From assembly GCF_010183535.1 (NCBI RefSeq), contig NC_071328.1, forward strand, positions 15,872,001 through 15,936,000: DNA of 64,000 bases, given 5' to 3'. Made by a program: the position numbers and the translations under genes. Positions 31,501-41,463 of this stretch are shown here, one piece after another. The notes beneath the pieces were generated by a model that saw only the letters and a list, made by a program, of their open reading frames with translations, had not been told where the DNA came from and searched no databases. Position 1 is the first letter of the stretch; each line of letters opens with the position of its first letter. Source of the DNA: Caenorhabditis remanei. Its lineage: Eukaryota > Nematoda > Chromadorea > Rhabditida > Rhabditidae.

Positions 31501-34500
31501 TTCGACCAGCCGAAAAATCCAAAAAACATGAAAAAATTGACAATTTTTTCAAAAAAGTGATTTTTTCTATATGATGCAGGCGAGCTAGAAAAAAGTAGTT
31601 ATCTTGTAAAATGCACAAAATAAGGCTGGAAATTCATTTCTGAAGAGATTTTGATCCTATCTTTCGAAAGAAAAATTTTCATTTTTCAACTTCAATCGAT
31701 CGTTTAGGTAGTTCAAAGGGGGCGGAGCCTAATCTGGTATGGTATAAAAATCTTAGAATTCCTGGGGTAGTAACATATCAAAAAATCAGCCGGAACGGAT
31801 CACTTTGGTTTATGTGTAACATGGCCTGTAGGCCTATGCTCGAGCCAGTCAGAGATTGTCTCTTAAATTTTCAGATAGCCTCTCTAATCGTCGCCCGCTT
31901 TTTTTCACTCCGAAAGTGCGATTTTTCGAGCAAAAATTCTCAGAAATCGTCCAAAAAATCTCAATTATTGTGATTTTCCACCCAAAAATTGACTTTTCGA
32001 GTAAAAAAAATGACAGAAAATCGGTCAAAAATACCCGAAAAAGTCAATTTTCAGCTCATTTTTAGCTTCAAAAGCCACTAAATTTTTGAAAATCGGTCAA
32101 AAATGTCTAAAAATCACAAAGTGCAGTCATTTTTTGCAGAGAAAAACTTGTAAATCTCTTGATTTTCAGGAATTTTACAGCAAAAATCACCCAGAAATTT
32201 TCAATTTTCAGTCATTTTTCATTTAAAAAATCTATTTTTTGAGCAAAAATACCCGAAAAATCGCAATTTTCAGTCATTTTCCACTTAAAATGTCTGTTTT
32301 TTGGGGAAAATTTCATAAACATTAATAAAATCTCAATTTTCAGCCTCAAAAACAAATTTTTCTTGCAGATAGCCTCTCTGATCGTCTCTCGCTTTCTTTC
32401 ACTCCAAAAACTAAAATTTTTGAAAATCGGTCAAAAATGTCTAAAAATCACAAATTATCACGGTTCGCAGTCATTTTCCTCCAAAAAAATCAAATTTCCG
32501 GTCAAAAATACCCGGAAAATCTCAATTTTAAGTCATTTTCCATTAAAAAAATCAATTTTTTGAGCAAAAACGCTCGAAAATTTGGTGGAAATCCCTTAAA
32601 ATTGTCCATTTTCAGTCATTTTGAAAACAAATTCCTGCCATTTTCCTCTAAAACTTCAATTTTTTCAGTCAAAAACTCGAAAATCGGTCAAAAATACCTT
32701 TAAAAAATCGAAATTTTCAGTCATTTTCAGCTCTAATTTCTTGCAGATAGCCTCTCTAATCGTGGCCCGTCAACCTCACGCGGCCGTCCAAACGAATGGA
32801 AACGGAGAGAATTTGTTGCATCAAGCAATCCGTCAGAATGATATTGAGAGTGTTCTATTCCTTCTAGCAGTCGCCAAAGCGGATCCATGTCGTCCGATAA
32901 CCGATGGAAGTGGGAAGACACCCCTCCATTTGGCAGCCGTCGCCCGTGACGAAATGATTCTGAGAAATCTGATTCTTGTGAATGACGACGTCAATGTCAC
33001 GTCTTCTGATGGAACCACTCCACTACTGGAGGCATTAAAACATCGAAATGATAAACATGCGGGCATTCTCATGGAGAATGGGGCGGAGCCGAATTTAAAG
33101 GATGAATATGGGGAGAATGGTGAGGGTTGATGGGTCCTAAATTTGAAAAAATGAAGAAAAATCAAGAAAAATAAGATTTTTTGACCATTAATTCCACTCA
33201 AATGGGGGAAGTTACGATTTTCAGCTTCTTTTTTCGCTTAAAAATGTGAAAAATCGGTGAAAAATCAAGATTTTCGAGCGGTGGCCGAACTTTTGCATTT
33301 TTGGGTTTCTAGGCCACCGAGAGCAAATTGTCGGAAACACTGAAAAATAAACATTTTAGCGATTTTAAGTCATTTTTAGCTCAAAAATGATGAAAAATTG
33401 TTACTTTTGGGCTGTGGCCGAACTTTCGCATTTTTAGGTTTCTAGGCCATCAACGAAAAATCGGTCAGAAGATTTGATTTTTGCTTATTTTTTATCGATT
33501 TCTTTTCTGAAATTGTGAATAATGGTAGTTTTCATCATTTTTAACCTGAAAAATGCAAGAAAACGGTGATTTTCAGTGGTGGCCGAACTTTTGCATTTTT
33601 GGGTTTCTAGGCCACCGAGAGCAAATTGTCGGAAACACTGAAAAATAAACATTTTAGCGATTTTAAGTCATTTTTAGCTCAAAAATGATGAAAAATTGTT
33701 ACTTTTGGGCTGTGGCCGAACTTTCGCATTTTTAGGTTTCTAGGCCATCAACGAAAAATCGGTCAGAAGATTTGATTTTTGCTTATTTTTTATCGATTTC
33801 TTTTCTGAAATTGTGAATAATGGTAGTTTTCATCATTTTTAACCTGAAAAATGCAAGAAAACGGTGATTTTCAGTGGTGGCCGAACTTTTGCATTTTTGG
33901 ATTTCTAGGCCACTACACAAAATTGGTCAAAAACACCGATTTTTCTTAGTTTTTTTCGTTTTTTTTTTTGTTGGATTTCTTGCCTATCATTGAAAAAATG
34001 AACATTTCAGCGATTTTGAGTCGTTTTTCACTTAAGAGGCGTTGTCTGTAAGATGAGGATTCCTCTTGGCACAGTTGCAAAAAGTTGTTTCAATCCGAAC
34101 TCTTTTTACAGCATATATACCCCTATGGTAGTGATTTACAAAAAATATGTCACCAGTCCCCTATGACGTCATCATAGGAAAATATGGCCAATAATTGACT
34201 TTTCACCCTAAAATTCATAAAAATTTCAGTTTTCCAGATAACTCTGCGAAACTTTTGGTACATGTTAGGAGTGTTTTTGACTACCCCTACACAAATTTCC
34301 AGCCCTCCAGACACCCCAGAAACCGTTCAAGTAATTTCCACTTTCATGTTTTTTCAACTTTTCTCAAAAAATCCCTCTAGAAGCCATAAAATTTTAAATC
34401 GTATTCATATTTCCCGCAAAGTGTTCTATTAAATCCAATTAAAATCATCAAAAAGTAGGTGGACCATTTTGAGATATTTCGATTTTTTCAAAAATCACAT

Positions 34501-37500
34501 AAGGGTCCCCCCTTATGGAAAAAAATTTTTCACGAAAAATTCGAAAAAAAAAATTGTTCCGAAAACAATCAGAATATTGATAACACACATGAAATAAACC
34601 AATTCCAAGATTTTACACCTCAGAAATTGGTTTGAGCCGATTTCGTTTTTTTCTTCATCAAAATTTTTTCCCATTTTTTGACGTTTTCGTCAATAATTTG
34701 TACAGAAGCCATAAAATGTTAACTGTTGCACTGAATTCTCGCTATATTTAACATACGATCCGATTAAAATCATCAGAAAACAAGTGGACCATTTTGAGAT
34801 ATTTTTATTTATTTCGGAAATCACATAAGGGTCCCCCCCATGGAAAAAAATTTTATCGAAAAAATAATTCGACATCATTTTTATGCAAAAACGTTCAGAG
34901 CTTTGATGAAATATTTCAAAACTATTCGTAAAAAAGTTTTGAACGTTTTTGCATAAAAATGATGCCGAATTATTTTTTCGATAAAAATTTTTTCCATGGG
35001 GGGGACCCTTATGTGATTTTCAAAATAAATGGAAAAATCTTAAAATGGTCCACTTGTTTTCTGATGATTTTAATCGGATCGTATGTTAAATATTGCGGGA
35101 ATTTAGTGCATCAGTTAAAATTTTATGGCTTCTGTACAAATTATTGATGAAAACCTCAAAAAATGGAAAAACATTTTGATGAAGAAAAATTCGAAATCTG
35201 CTCAAACCGATTTCTGAGGTCTAAAATCTTGGAATTGGTTCATTTCACGTGTGTTATCAATATTCTGATTGTTTTCGGAACAAATTTTTTTTCGAATTTT
35301 TCGAGAAAATTTTTTTTACATAAGGGGGGACCCTTATGTGATTTTTGAAAAAATCGAAATATCTCAAAATGGTCCACCTACTTTTTGATGATTTTAATTG
35401 GATTTAATAGAACACTTTGCGGGAAATATGAATACGATTTAAAATTTTATGGCTTCTAGAGGGATTTTTTGAGAAAAGTTGAAAAAACATGAAAATGAAA
35501 TTTAATTAAACGGTTTCTGGGGTGTCTGGAGGGCTGGAAATTTGTGTAGGGGTAGTCAAAAACACTCCTAACATGTACCGAAAGTTTCGCAGAGTTATCT
35601 GGAAAACTGAAATTTTTGTGAATTTTTGGTTGAAAAGTCAATTATTGGTCCTATTTTCCTATGATGACGTCATAGGGGACTGGTGACATATTTTTTGTAA
35701 ATCACTACCATAGGGGTATATATGCTGTAAAAAGAGTTCGGATTGAAACAACTTTTTGCAACTGTGCCAAGACCCAACACAAACATTCTCACTCTTACAG
35801 ATAGTGCCTCTTAAAAACGTTTTAAAAAATCAACATTTTTGAGCGGCGGCCGAACTTTTGAAGTTTTGGGTTTTCTAGGCCACCAGCTGCAATTCGTCAG
35901 GAATGACGAAAAATGACATTTTTCAACGATTTTGAGCCATTTTTGACTCAAAAATGAAAAATCTTGGAAATCTGTGTGTCCGTACATCCGGATGTCCACT
36001 ATTTTTTATTTTCCAGCAATGCTATGCGCCGTCCGTAGTGGATCACTCGACTGTATTCGTGCCGTGGCGGACAGTCCGAAAACCAATCGATACGCGAGGA
36101 ATAAGATGTAAGTCACGCCCACTTCTTGCAAAAATGGGCGTGGCCTGATGCAATCGCGCCCTACCGAACCACTCTTAGACTCCGCCCATTTTAAGCGATT
36201 TTTCATGAAAACTATGCGGCAAAAATGCAAAAAATGGGCGTGGCCTGATGCAATCGCGCCCTACCGATCAACTCGATTCGAGTGAAAGTGTTGTTCGGTG
36301 GGGCGCGATTGCATTAGGTCACGCCCATTTTTGCAGTTTTGCCGCATAGTTTTCATGAAAAATCGCTTAAAATGGGATTGGTCTAATGCAATCGCGCCCC
36401 ACCGAACAACTCGCAAGCTCCGCCCATTTAAGTGAATTTTCATCAAAAATGGGCGTGGCCTAATGTAATTGCGCCCCACCGAACTCCTCTATTCCAGTGG
36501 TTACACATCACTGCACATTTGCGCTCTACTGACAATCGACAAATTGCCGAAACGAACGACGAGTAGTGACGTCATCGAGTTGATACTGAATTACGAGGAG
36601 ACGGAGGAATCGAAATGGAATGAAAAACAGTTTGCAAGTTTCATTGATGCACGAGATTCCGATGGAAATACGGCACTCATGATTGCATACTCACAGGGAA
36701 ATGCCGGGGTGTGCAGGTGAGAAAATAAGGGGAAAAATGGCTGAAAATCGCCGAAAAATGGCTTAAAATCGGTGAATTATAGTGATTAATAGCCTAAAAT
36801 AGCGGAAAACCAGTGAAAACCTGCTAGAAATCGTCTTGAATGGACTAATAGCGCCAAAAAGAAAAATATAGCGCCAAAACGAAAAATGGGTTAAAAATCC
36901 GTGAAAAGTGACCGAAAATATCTGAAAATTCTCAAAAAACCGCTCAAAAACTGCTAAAAATGGTCCAATTAAGCCTAAAAGCGCCGAGAAGAGCAATAGC
37001 TGAAAATCGATGAAAAGTAGCTTAGAATGGGTTAAAATAGCTGAAAATAGGTGAAAAATGATAGAAATTGTCTGGAATGGCCTGAACAGGCCTAAAAGAA
37101 AAATGACCTGAAATGAGCTGAAATATAGCTTACAATAGCTTAAAATCGGTGAAAAATGACCGAAACTGAGCTAGAAAACTAATTGAAATTGTCTGGAATG
37201 GCCTAAATCAGCCTGAAAAGACCTAAAGGAGCTCTTTTGCTGAAAATTGGCTCACAAACTGGGAAAACGTATGTGAAATTAGGCAAAAAAACCAGTCTGA
37301 ACCGCTCTGAAATTGTCTGAAACGGCCTAGCAGGGCCTCAATGAACCTTACAGGATTTCTGGTGTTTCCAGGTCAAGAATACTGGAAAAAAAATAGTGAA
37401 AACTGATGTCAAATTACAGAAAAATGGCCGTTTTCCCACGCGAATTTTTTTCCACCGTGTAGTCCTCTCGGACAAGATTTTTCAGTACCGCACTTCCCAA

Positions 37501-39289
37501 CATCATCCAATTGCAGATCCCTCCTGAAACGACGTGCTTGCATGGGTCAACGAAATAATGGAGACGTGAATGTGTTCACGTACGAGACGGCCACAAAACA
37601 ACTCCTTCTCGGTTTATTGGGTAAATTATAGGCAAATCATTGGAAATCAGCCAGAAAACTGGAATTCTGTAGTCCATCCGTGTGTCTGTACCGTCCGGAT
37701 GGTCGAAAATCATAGAAAATTGCCAGAAATGAGCTGAAATGATATATTTCACACCTCCAGATGTCTCACTAGTTGACATCCGGACATCGGGTCATCTGGA
37801 TACACAGACACACAGACAGATAAGGAATTTGGTGAAATGTGTCTATCTGTGTGTCTGTAGCGTGTCTCCTGGAAGACATCTGGATAGACAGACACACAGA
37901 CAAACAAATGAAGGATATCGGGACACCTCGACACACAGACAGACCGAAAAACCTTTTTAAGTCAGAAAATTGTAGAATTTTGAAGTGTCTCTGTCAGTCC
38001 ACATGTCCCGACCTGTCTGAGTGTCTGTAGCTTCCGGATTTCACAAATTGCGACATCCGGACGTCAGGACGCACCGACAGACCGAAAGATGACACTTTTT
38101 CGACATAGAACCCTCATTTTACGCGAAAAGTACGATTTTCTGAGCGAAAATACTTTTAAAAATCACGAAATACAGTTATTTTCAGCCAAAAAAGCTCGAT
38201 TTTCAGTCATTTTCCATTAAAAATTCCATTTTTTGACAAAAACACTCAGAAATCGGTCAAAAACGCCTTTAAAATTGTTTAAGGTGCCCTTATATGGAGG
38301 TCTGTATCGTTCAGATGTCCCAAATTAAGACATCCGGACGTAAGGACGCACAGACTGACTTCCCATAAATTTTCTGTGCGTGTCTGTCTGTGTGCCCAGA
38401 TGTCCGGATGTCTGAAAAAGACCTGAAAATGTCATTTTTACACCTATCTGTTCATCTGTGTATCCAGATGTCCGCGATCTGTCCTCCCTAGTTGATATCT
38501 GTTTGTGTGTCTGTAGCGTGTCCAGATGTCCATCATAGTTATCCGGAATTCCGGGTTTTTTTGACATTCCGGTTCCGGTTCCGGATTCCGGAAAATGAAA
38601 AGTTTCATTCCGGATTCCGGATTCCGGTTTTTTGAATTTTTTTTTCGGAATCCTGAAGTTTAAATTTAAAATTTTAATTTTGAGTTTAAAAGGCAACTAT
38701 AGTACTTCTTTTTTTTTTTGAACCTCAAAAGTAGTTTTAAACTTTATTTATCATTAAAAAAAACTCGAAAAAATGACTTGCCCTTGCAAATTTATCGAAT
38801 CATTCCGGATTCCGAAATTCCGGAATTCCGGGTTTTTTCGTCATTCCGGTTCCGGATTCCGGAAAATGAAAATTTTCATTCCCGTTCCGGATTCCGGTTC
38901 CGAATTCCGGATTCCGGAAAATGAAAATTTTCATTCCGGTTCCGGATTCCGGAAAATTAAACATTTTATTCCGGTTCCGGATTCCGGATTCCGGTTTTTC
39001 GGAAAATGGCATTCCGTACAACTATGATGTCCACCACCCCCTAATTCAATATTTTCCTTCAGAATCCCTAGAATCAGAACCCCGTTGGTCTGACGGTGAC
39101 ACGTGTGACTGTGGCTCCAAATTCTCCCTGACATCCCGAAAACATCACTGCCGTCATTGTGGTCGTCACGTGTGCTCCAAATGCTCCGAGACGACAATGC
39201 CCATCGCAAAATACGGAGAAGAGAAGCGAGTTAGAGTGTGTGATGTGTGTGCACACGTCATCTCCACTGGCACTGCGCCACGACGATAG
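19513..39289 (+). CDS. Rabankyrin-5 (ANKFY1)-like BTB-ankyrin-FYVE protein
   Basis: Sixteen exons: 19513-19578, 20315-20739, 21544-21732, 21785-21939, 22672-22779, 22934-23111, 24202-24677, 25505-25628, 26459-26702, 27833-28123, 28836-28931, 32747-33119, 36017-36107, 36498-36716, 37517-37620, 39063-39289. They join in phase to 1121 codons plus stop, close to the roughly 1170 residues of human ANKFY1. Residues 62-165 are a BTB domain (KFSDVTFRI, PAHKFVLTARTDYW). About 250-1000 are ankyrin repeats (for example GKTPLHLAAVARDEMILRNL). The last 70 are a FYVE finger with RWSDGD, RKHHCRHCGR and RVRVCDVC. Rabankyrin-5 binds Rab5 and PI(3)P on early endosomes; that role is inferred from architecture. 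The first Cys pair of the finger is spaced CxC (TCDCGS), not CxxC. A short exon 1 follows a trans-splice-type acceptor. Confidence 0.92.
20740..21543. repeat. Intron 2 tandem array, ~115-125-bp units
   Basis: About six diverged units each contain gcgagttatgacgaaa, then ggtggagcgcatttgcatc, then a segment like agtgatttctagtcgatt. The same core is seen in the opposite orientation in introns 4 and 6. Confidence 0.8.
21940..22671. repeat. Intron 4 tandem array, inverse of the intron 2 unit
   Basis: About six units of roughly 125-135 bp with tgcaagtgcgctccactgga, then ttttgctgtaactcgctga, then gaagattttgagctaat and a long ggaaatggttt segment. gcgctcca and taactcgc are the inverse of the intron 2 words tggagcgc and gcgagtta. 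Confidence 0.8.
23112..24201. repeat. Intron 6: GTGCGCTCC array followed by GGTGGCC cassettes
   Basis: 23150-23620 holds four more units of the gtgcgctcca/taactcactg array. 23690-24185 then carries cassettes bounded by gg(t)ggcc and ggccac(c), such as ctggcggccgaacttttgca near 23840 and ggtggccgaactttcgatat near 23980, and closely packed tggcctagaattccaaat / tctaggccac pairs. Confidence 0.75.
24678..25504. repeat. Intron 7: GGTGGCC cassettes, mainly reverse orientation
   Basis: Frequent ggcctagaaa and tctaggcca words. Complete ~40-base cassettes of reverse type (tggcctagaaaaccaaaaat then gcaaaagttcggccacc) occur near 25180 and 25312. Confidence 0.7.
25629..26458. repeat. Intron 8: five forward GGTGGCC cassettes
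   Basis: Cassettes near 25750, 25884, 26032, 26168 and 26302, spaced about 135-150 bp, all read ggtggccgaacttttgcatt followed by tttggttttctaggccacc. None is in reverse orientation. Spacers are AT-rich, with gattttcagc-like words. Confidence 0.85.
26703..27832. repeat. Intron 9: five or six reverse GGTGGCC cassettes
   Basis: Cassettes near 26963, 27080, 27214, 27380, 27513 and 27650 all read in the reverse sense (ggtggcctagaaaaccaaaa then tgcgaaagtt(c/a)ggccacc), again at about 130-165-bp spacing. Confidence 0.85.
28124..28835. repeat. Intron 10: four reverse GGTGGCC cassettes
   Basis: Cassettes near 28228, 28395, 28530 and 28702 are all in reverse orientation. The last is truncated. Confidence 0.8.
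28932..29798. other. Intron 11, 5' part: AT-rich degenerate repeats
   Basis: Iterated tcaattttcagtcatttt / cgaaaaatcggtcaaaaa words, and near 28960 and 29150 two gacagacacacagat tracts like those in intron 15. No coding signal. Confidence 0.6.
29799..30144. mobile_element. 346-bp GGCCCGG-rich element with 8-bp target duplication
   Basis: Termini CAGGGTTGGGAAATTCC and its inverse. Flanked on both sides by gttttcag (29791-29798 and 30145-30152). Iterated ggcccgg/gggccga blocks sit inside each end around an AT-rich centre, the same plan as 15166-15485 but with different terminal sequence. Located in intron 11 of the ANKFY1-like gene. Confidence 0.85.
30230..31862. mobile_element. 1.6-kb foldback element flanked by TTAA (intron 11)
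   Basis: The element begins GAGACAATCTCTGACTGG and ends with its inverse. Each side abuts TTAA (30226-30229 and 31863-31866). The arms, about 800 bp each, are near-perfect inverted copies, for example cattttttaccatggagggg near 31338 is the inverse of 30738 sequence. The only sizeable ORFs are twin 60-codon shadows of the two arms. A TTAA target would suit a piggyBac-like or other TTAA-specific mobiliser. Confidence 0.85.
31868..32746 (+). repeat. Two extra copies of the exon 12 acceptor and exon start
   Basis: At 31875 and 32369 the words atagcctctctaatcgtcgc and atagcctctctgatcgtctc, each preceded by a cag acceptor, repeat the first ~24 bases of exon 12 at 32747. Surrounding intron sequence is similar too, so this is a degenerate tandem duplication with steps of 494 and 378 bp. 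Reading beyond the duplicated start hits stop codons in AT-rich sequence. Confidence 0.85.
33120..34031. repeat. Intron 12: forward GGTGGCC cassettes with a 298-bp perfect-looking duplication
   Basis: 33281-33578 and 33579-33876 are almost or exactly identical and each contains two forward cassettes (gtggccgaacttttgcattt, gtggccgaactttcgcattt). A further cassette begins at 33877. One more forward cassette (ggcggccgaacttttgaagt) lies near 35846, beyond the foldback element. Confidence 0.85.
34036..35810. mobile_element. 1.8-kb foldback element flanked by TTAA (intron 12)
   Basis: Ends GAGGCGTTGTCTGTAAGA and a diverged inverse (TCTTACAGATAGTGCCTC), with TTAA at 34032-34035 and 35811-35814. Two arms of about 880 bp fold back around a centre near 34920. 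Twin 61-62-codon ORFs on opposite strands are mirror images of the arms, not genes. It shares the TTAA-GAG terminus with 30230-31862 but is otherwise different. Confidence 0.85.
36108..36497. repeat. Intron 13: GGGCGTGGCC / CGCGCCCCACCGAAC repeats
   Basis: Four to five copies of gcaatcgcgccc(t/c)accgaac alternate in both orientations with gggcgtggcctgatg and gctccgcccattttaag words. No hairpin of long span. Confidence 0.75.
36717..37516. other. Intron 14, AT-rich degenerate repeat
   Basis: Iterated gctgaaaatcg(g/a)tgaaaaatg words and no coding signal. Confidence 0.6.
37621..38525. repeat. Intron 15: GACAGACACACAG and CATCCGGATGTC repeats
   Basis: Many short words gacagacacacagaca, gtgtgtctgtagcgtgtc and gacatccggacgt in both orientations, giving a patch rich in potential hairpins. 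Shorter tracts occur at 28960, 29150, 35975 and 50110. Confidence 0.75.
38534..39026. mobile_element. 493-bp ATTCCGG-rich element with 8-bp target duplication
   Basis: Terminal inverted words CATAGTTAT.CGGAAT / ATTCCGTACAACTATG, flanked by atgtccat (38526-38533) and atgtccac (39027-39034), which match at 7 of 8 bases. The interior is dominated by iterated ccggattccggttccg words at both ends around an AT-rich middle. Same plan as the GGCCCGG elements. It ends only 36 bases upstream of the final (FYVE) exon. Confidence 0.75.
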
Positions 39290-40356
39290 GAATCGAGAAG
39301 AAGACGACGATTTTTAGTATTTATTGCATTATTTTTTCGAATTTTTTTTGTATAATTCATATTTATTATTGAAATCGGTACGGTCCGCTGGCCTAGGATC
39401 CGTCAACTCGGCCATCATTGGGGGAAATTTTCAAAATTTTATTGATTTTTATCGATTTTCTAGCGATTTTCTTCTCATTTTTCTCAGAAAAACATGAAAA
39501 ATCACGAAAATTTGTCAAAATTAGCTCAATAAGTCAGATTTTTAGAATTTAATTGCGATTTTTTGAATTAAATTCTGAAAATCTAAATTATTGAGCTAAC
39601 TTTGGTGATTTTTTCTGGTTTTATGGGACAAATGTGATAAAAAATCACTTGAAAATCGAGAAAATTCAAATTTCCCTCTCAAAATATAACGGTGGCCGAG
39701 TTGTCGGATCCTAGGCCACCGACCGTCTTTATACCCGATTTCAGATATTTCAATGTTTCCTACGGTTCCCTTCCCCCTTTATATCTATTTTTGTTTCAGT
39801 TTTCCCCCCTTCTTTTACACATCGCATATTTTTTTAATTCGGTGAAAGTTTAGCGAAATGCGATTAAAAAAATGATAAATTCAGTTTCTTAAAAATCGAA
39901 TTTTCAGTCAAGAGATCCAGAAAAGTTCAGAAAGTGCTCTGACCGAATTTTGGGTTTCTAGGTCACCCGATAGTTCTTCCAAGTCGGTTTCGGTCATTGG
40001 GCGGACAATGTTACAGTAGCTCCGCCCACTTTTGAGATGAAGTTAGTCAAATGCGCTCCATCGAGATGAAGTCGTATCCTAGAAGTCGGCAAAGTTTCTG
40101 AAATTTCTTAAAACTTTACTTAAAAATGGGGAGACGGGGATACAATACATAAAGCTGAAAGTGAAAAGTGCAAGGGGGACAACGAGGGGACAGATTACGC
40201 GGAAGAAAACCGAAATTTCATCGTTGTACTCGTAGGGGGAGCGACGAACAAAAAATGGAGTGGGCGGGACGATGGGGGGGAATGAATTCAAAAAAGAAGA
40301 GGAATGGGATAATAAATACGGGGAATTATGTGTGGAGAGAGAGATGAGGCGACATC
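39290..40356. other. Intergenic between convergent genes
   Basis: The ANKFY1-like gene (plus) and profilin (minus) end here. There is an inverted pair of tgacaactcgg-type words: cctaggatccgtcaactcgg near 39394 and gagttgtcggatcctagg near 39700 bound a roughly 330-bp foldback-like block. Isolated gctccgcccacttttgagat near 40020. No gene seen. Confidence 0.5.
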
Positions 40357-41463
40357 TTAATATCCAGCATTGGCGAGATACGCCTGCATCGACTCGACAG
40401 CCTTGCGGACTTGAGCGGCCACCTCGTTTGGTCCCTCGTAGACGGCGATCAACACGGCCGACTTGGTTTTGACGGCGAAGAATCCGGTGTTCTCCTTCTT
40501 TCCGAAGATCAACGACTCCTCGGTGCGCGGCACGACGTAGTGCACACCCTCGATGTCGGCTCCCTTCGATGGAACGTTGTTGATGTCGTCGAACAGGGCG
40601 ACGAACGTTTTGAGCTCCGCGTCGGTGGCCTGGAAATGATGAGATTTAGGTAAGGAAATTATAGATTTTTCGATAGAATTTGAACTATTTTCCTGAAAAT
40701 CTGTTCCAGAACGCTCAGAATCCTCAAGATAATCCTAGAACTAGAATTGGACTAGGTAAGTGGGGTTCTAGGCCATCCGAGTAGAGAGAATCCGGTTATT
40801 TTCAGATTTTCGAGGTATCTATGACCTTCTGGAGCACGATGGAGACATCAGGAGCCGGCAAAATCGTCAGAACTGGTTTCGCAACGTCCAAAATGCTCCA
40901 TAACCGTCGGAACGGTTTCTCACGTCTTCTGAAACAGCCGAGAATCTCTCTGGCTCCTGAATCACTTTCAATGGCTTCAGGAGATTTTAAGCGATCTGTG
41001 ACGTCTTCAGCTCGCTTCGGAAGATCAAAAAAGGTTCCAGACGCCAGAATGTCTAAATGAAAGTCATCTCCGAGCTTTCATCAGCTCCAGAAATCTTCTG
41101 GGAACTTCTGAAGCTTCAATCTCACTACTGGATGCTCCATCGTGCTTCAGAATCTTTGACGACTTCAGAATCGGCTCTAGAATTCTTCTGAGAGCACACA
41201 AAGCTTTTATCTCAATACAAAGTACTTCTGAAGCATTATAAGGACTTCAGAAGCCTTCTCCCTCTGAGCAACGTCAGCTCCAGAATCATTCGATTCAGTC
41301 CTGACGTCTTCAGTAAGCTCCAGAATCCCCCTCTTACCTTGAAGATGTTGGAATCCTCAGTGCGAGCCCAGACGGATCCGTCGGCGGCGCCAACAATAGC
41401 AGCACGCTTGATCGATGGAGCGGCGGCGGTCATAGTGTCAATGTAGGCGTTCCATCCGGACAT
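40357..41463 (-). CDS. pfn-1: Profilin
   Basis: Two exons (41338-41463 and 40357-40629) give 132 codons, the usual profilin length. It starts MSGWNAYIDTMTAAAPSIKR and ends QAYLANAGY. The N-terminal W/Y and C-terminal Y are the residues that form the poly-proline site, and the C-terminal AVKTKSAVLIAVYEG and ANEVAA-like helix form the actin face. Profilin binds G-actin and feeds formin-driven filament growth. Close match in length and sequence pattern to what I know of C. elegans PFN-1 gives the symbol. The intron (41337-40630) is rich in ttcagaa/agctccagaa words of no known role. A ttctcatttcag acceptor lies about 40 bases 5' of the ATG. Confidence 0.9.

Noticed and set aside
30518..31574. Twin 60-codon ORFs on opposite strands as a gene family
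   Set aside because: They are the two arms of the foldback element read in mirror image.
34195..35641. Mirror 61-62-codon ORFs as genes
   Set aside because: Same reason: the two arms of the second foldback element.
38325..39027. ORFs with repeated PESGTGM or FRIPDSG peptides
   Set aside because: Translation of the ATTCCGG motif array, not a repeat protein.
40821..41060. 79-codon plus-strand ORF in the profilin intron
   Set aside because: Repetitive ttcag/ctccag words, no splice context, antisense to a well-supported gene.
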